Shown: in pieces, positions 61,504-64,000 of the stretch
Position numbering within the stretch: position 1 is the stretch's first letter
How the letters are laid out: every line of letters starts with the position of its first letter
Translations under genes and position numbers: made by a program
Assembly (NCBI GenBank): GCA_035512575.1
Contig: DATKDT010000084.1
Coordinates: 1 to 64,000 of the forward strand
DNA length: 64,000 bases
Direction of reading: 5' to 3'
DNA from: JALYRV01 sp035512575
GTDB lineage: Bacteria > Acidobacteriota > Vicinamibacteria > Vicinamibacterales > SCN-69-37
The notes under the pieces: model-generated
The model's database searches: none
Seen by the model: the letters and a program-made list of their open reading frames with translations, nothing else
Told to the model about the DNA's origin: nothing

Positions 61504-63810
61504 ATGCTCAAGCCAGCGGTCGTGTCGGTAGCGGTGCTCGTCGGCGGCGCGTTGCTCGCCGTTCCCGTCCGCACAGCTGATCATCGAGACGCGCCGGCGA
61601 TCAGCGAGGATGGCCGCGCCGACCTGCTCGACGTGTTCGGCTTCGTCAACCCGAACAACGGCAATATCGTGTTCGCCGCCACGGTGAACCCCTTCTCCAT
61701 CGGCGGCGCGATCCAGGTGGCGTTCGGGCCGGACGTGCTCTACGAGTTCAAGATCGACAACACCGGCGACAACGTCGAGGACCTCGTCATTCAGGCGACG
61801 TTCTCCCCCACGGTGCCCGGCCCGCAGACGTTCACGATTCGCGGACCGGCGAAACCGCGGGCGCTCGGCACGACGAGCCTGCGCCTGGACACCGCCCCCT
61901 CGGCTGCCGGCCCCGCGACAGGCGTGGTCGTCAGCGGCGGCGGCCCGATCCTCAAGGCGTTCGCCGGGTTGCGCGACGATCCCTTTTTCATCGATCTCAT
62001 CTGGGTCCTGCGGCTCATCGGCGCGGCGCCCGGCGGTCCGCTGACGCGCGCGCCCGGCATCGACTTCTTCGCGTCGCTGAACTGTTCGATCCTCGCGATC
62101 GAGGTGCCGCCGTCCGTCCTGCGCGGTTCCACCGGCAACGTCATCCGGTTCTGGGCGTCCACGAGCCGCGCGCGGACGACGACGCGGTCGGCGTCGGCGT
62201 ATCTTGCCGACAGCCACACCGGCTCCTTCATCCAGATCGACCGGACGGCGCTGCCGGCAATCAACACCGTGTTGATTCCGGCCAGGCTGAAGGACGCGTT
62301 CAACCGGGCCGCACCCGTCCAGGACGCGATCTTCCGCGACGCCGCGATCGCCAGCCTGTTCGCGATCAACGGCGATCGCACCTACTCGCAGTCGCTCGTC
62401 GACGCCGTGCTGCTGCCGGATGTCGCGACGCTCGATCTCACCAGACCCGGAGGGTTCCTCAACGGCCGCCGTCCCGACGACGACGTGATCGACATCCTGC
62501 TGCAGGCGGCGAGCCGCAATGCCGTGGTGGGCGACCGCGTCGATGCGAACGACGTGCCCTATCTGAACGACTTTCCGTTCTTCGCGCCGCCGCACGGCCC
62601 GGAAGCGCCGATCCCGGGGCGCAATCGCGTCGCGCACGGCGATGCGGGCCTCGGCGCCGAGATCGCCTTCCTCGAAGCGCGTGTCGCCCGCGACGCCGCC
62701 GACGCGGTCACGCCGACCCGGCTCGGTCAGGCCTACCTGCGGCGCGCACGGGAAGCCGGGCAGTTCACCGACTATGTGAAAGCGGAAACCGTGTTCCGGC
62801 TGGCGCTCGCGCGTTCGCCGGAACACCCCGGGGCGCTCACCGGACTCGCGATGGCGCTCGCGGCGCGCCACGCCTTTCCCGACGCGCTGGCCGCGGCCGA
62901 GCAGGCGATCCGCGCACGCCCCGACGTCGCGGACGGCTACGCGGTCGCGGGAGACGCGGCCCTCGAGGCGGGCCTGCTGACGAAAGCCGCCGGCTTCTAC
63001 GCGCGCGCGGCGCGGCTGGCGCCCGGCTATGACGCCGACACGCGCGCTGCGAATCTCGCGGCGGCGCGCGGTGACACGGCGAACGCCTACGCGGCGCTGG
63101 CGAGAGCGGCCGAAGACGCCGCGGCGCGCGATCTCGAACGCGGCCGTCGTGCGTGGCCGCACCTCCGGAGCGGCGCCCTCGCGGCCGAGCATGGCGACTG
63201 GAGGCGGGCCGAGCGCAGTTATCAGGCGGCGCTGACCATCACGCCCGGCAGCGCGGTTGCCCTCGAGCACCTCGCGGAGCTCAGGGCCGAACAGGGACGG
63301 CACGCCGAGGCGCTGGATCTCTACGGGCGCGCCCTGGCCATCAATCCGCGCGCCGAGTACCACGCCGCCGCCGGCGCCATCCATCAGGCGCAGGGGCGCG
63401 CGGATCTTGCGCGAGCGGCCTTCGACCGCGCCCGGCGCGGGTACCTTGCCGCCGCCCGCGAGGGCGATCCCGGTGTGTATCGCCAGCTGGCCTTGTTCTA
63501 CGCCGATGTCGCGCCGGACGCGGGCGAAGCCGTCAAGTGGGCGCGCAGGGATCTCGAGGTTCGAACCGGCCCCGTGGCGCTCGGCATCCTCGCGTGGACG
63601 CTGATGAAGAGCGGGGCGCTCGACGAAGCCGGCGCGGCGGCTGCGCGCGCGCTGGACGGCGCGCCCGTCGATGCCCTGACGTGGTACAGGACCGCGCTCG
63701 TGGCGATGGAGGCGAACGACGCCGCCGAGGGCCGGGCGCGCCTCGCGCGCGCCCTGGCGCTCAACCCGCGGCTCAAAACGCGTATCCCAGCCCCGCGTGC
63801 AGGCGGTTGA
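61504..63810 (+). CDS. Exported DUF4331 protein with C-terminal TPR repeats
   Basis: This 768-residue exported protein has a signal peptide (1-24), then a DUF4331 domain (about 25-385): TADHRDAPAISEDGRADLLDVFGFVNPNNGNIVFAATVNPF, a FDR-like beta-rich core and the closing DVPYLNDFPFFAPPHG. The C-terminal ~370 residues are TPR repeats (for example AEHGDWRRAERSYQAALTITPGSAVALEHLAELRAEQGRHAEALDLYGRAL). DUF4331 proteins are exported and of unknown function. A ribosome site precedes the ATG. Its 3' end overlaps the convergent barrel gene by 38 bp. Confidence 0.88.
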   Translation: MLKPAVVSVAVLVGGALLAVPVRTADHRDAPAISEDGRADLLDVFGFVNPNNGNIVFAATVNPFSIGGAIQVAFGPDVLYEFKIDNTGDNVEDLVIQATFSPTVPGPQTFTIRGPAKPRALGTTSLRLDTAPSAAGPATGVVVSGGGPILKAFAGLRDDPFFIDLIWVLRLIGAAPGGPLTRAPGIDFFASLNCSILAIEVPPSVLRGSTGNVIRFWASTSRARTTTRSASAYLADSHTGSFIQIDRTALPAINTVLIPARLKDAFNRAAPVQDAIFRDAAIASLFAINGDRTYSQSLVDAVLLPDVATLDLTRPGGFLNGRRPDDDVIDILLQAASRNAVVGDRVDANDVPYLNDFPFFAPPHGPEAPIPGRNRVAHGDAGLGAEIAFLEARVARDAADAVTPTRLGQAYLRRAREAGQFTDYVKAETVFRLALARSPEHPGALTGLAMALAARHAFPDALAAAEQAIRARPDVADGYAVAGDAALEAGLLTKAAGFYARAARLAPGYDADTRAANLAAARGDTANAYAALARAAEDAAARDLERGRRAWPHLRSGALAAEHGDWRRAERSYQAALTITPGSAVALEHLAELRAEQGRHAEALDLYGRALAINPRAEYHAAAGAIHQAQGRADLARAAFDRARRGYLAAAREGDPGVYRQLALFYADVAPDAGEAVKWARRDLEVRTGPVALGILAWTLMKSGALDEAGAAAARALDGAPVDALTWYRTALVAMEANDAAEGRARLARALALNPRLKTRIPAPRAGG

Positions 63811-64000
63811 CGTTCACGGGCTGATCCCCGTGAATGCGGGCGTAGCGATAACCGGCCTCGACCCGGATGGGACCCGCAAGGCGGAACGCGACGCCCCCGC
63901 CGAGCGCCGACAGCAACTCCGATCGCTCGTCGTCGAGCGTGAGGAGACGCCCGGCCTCGGCGTCGAGACGCTCGCCGGCCACTTCCAGCCGTACTTCGGG
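63773..64000 (-). CDS. Outer-membrane beta-barrel protein (C-terminal part)
   Basis: The frame is open to the right window edge and encodes ~75 C-terminal residues: a turn, then strands LLSALGGGVAFRLAGPIRVEAGYRYARI and VNRLHAGLGYAF. The alternating pattern and final Phe are those of a small OmpA/opacity-type (OmpW or porin_4) barrel. The rest lies outside the window. It is convergent with the DUF4331-TPR gene (38-bp overlap). Confidence 0.7.
   Translation of the reverse strand, partial: PEVRLEVAGERLDAEAGRLLTLDDERSELLSALGGGVAFRLAGPIRVEAGYRYARIHGDQPVNVNRLHAGLGYAF

Noticed and set aside
60361..63384. A 1007-codon minus-strand frame covering the HbpS fragment and much of the DUF4331 gene
   Set aside because: Only the part up to 61369 shows homology. 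The rest is antisense to DUF4331-TPR.

Overview
The window is a gene-dense, high-GC bacterial chromosome segment, cut at both ends (a SufD C-terminus on the left, the C-terminus of an outer-membrane barrel on the right). Several features suggest a Gram-negative soil or sediment bacterium, most plausibly Acidobacteriota (Vicinamibacteria-like). These are TonB-type and OmpA-type outer-membrane proteins, a Ser/Thr kinase fused to a TolB/WD40-like sensor, a sortilin/BNR-repeat exported protein, a futalosine-pathway MqnE, SufS/SufT/SufU, and a DUF4331 protein. The taxonomic call is inference; no rRNA is present.

Layout. 0-7.8 kb: the end of a suf Fe-S operon (sufD', sufS, sufT, sufU), two exported proteins, a BNR-repeat protein and a second (IscS-like) cysteine desulfurase. 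7.8-13.3 kb: a coupled operon of two CPA2-like antiporters plus a protease-fold protein, divergent from otsA-otsB (trehalose). 13.4-18.5 kb: a cobalamin-riboswitch-controlled B12 uptake operon (btuB-btuD-btuC-btuF). 18.6-25.9 kb: yjbQ, mqnE, nadA, sodA-nrfH-nrfA, and moaB-moeA on the other strand. 25.9-36.4 kb: accessory region with a toxin-antitoxin-like nucleotidyltransferase pair, ankyrin protein, GH3 enzyme, kinase, and a decayed tandem duplication involving tRNA-Arg, a TRIC-type channel and the GH3 gene. 36.6-54.8 kb: OmpA protein, then a probable six-gene operon on the minus strand (glucosidase, OM barrel, decaheme cytochrome/LVIVD protein, CHASE2 cyclase, M48 protease, MscS-cNMP channel). 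It is divergent from an aquaporin-cNMP fusion and an MBL hydrolase. 52.9-60.3 kb: a divergent module with a TPR/SLOG-like/cyclase protein on one side and a triple-TIR protein, a membrane nSTAND ATPase and an OM barrel on the other. 60.4-64 kb: a deletion scar joining two truncated genes, then a DUF4331-TPR protein.

How genes may work together. The strongest system-level signal is cyclic-nucleotide signalling at 37.8-54.8 kb: two class III cyclases, two channels carrying C-terminal cNMP-binding domains (MscS type and aquaporin type), and an MBL enzyme that could be a class II phosphodiesterase. This suggests second-messenger control of membrane water and osmolyte flux. The TIR/nSTAND/cyclase block next to it looks like a biological-conflict or stress-signalling module.

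A second theme is small repeats. Seven tracts of 7-bp tandem repeats, each with a different unit, lie at gene boundaries or inside genes. Two pairs of inverted hairpins have reverse-complementary loops. Some of these elements supply stop codons, start codons or ribosome-binding sites. Coordinates are exact where a codon decides them; domain positions are approximate, and no database search was possible.
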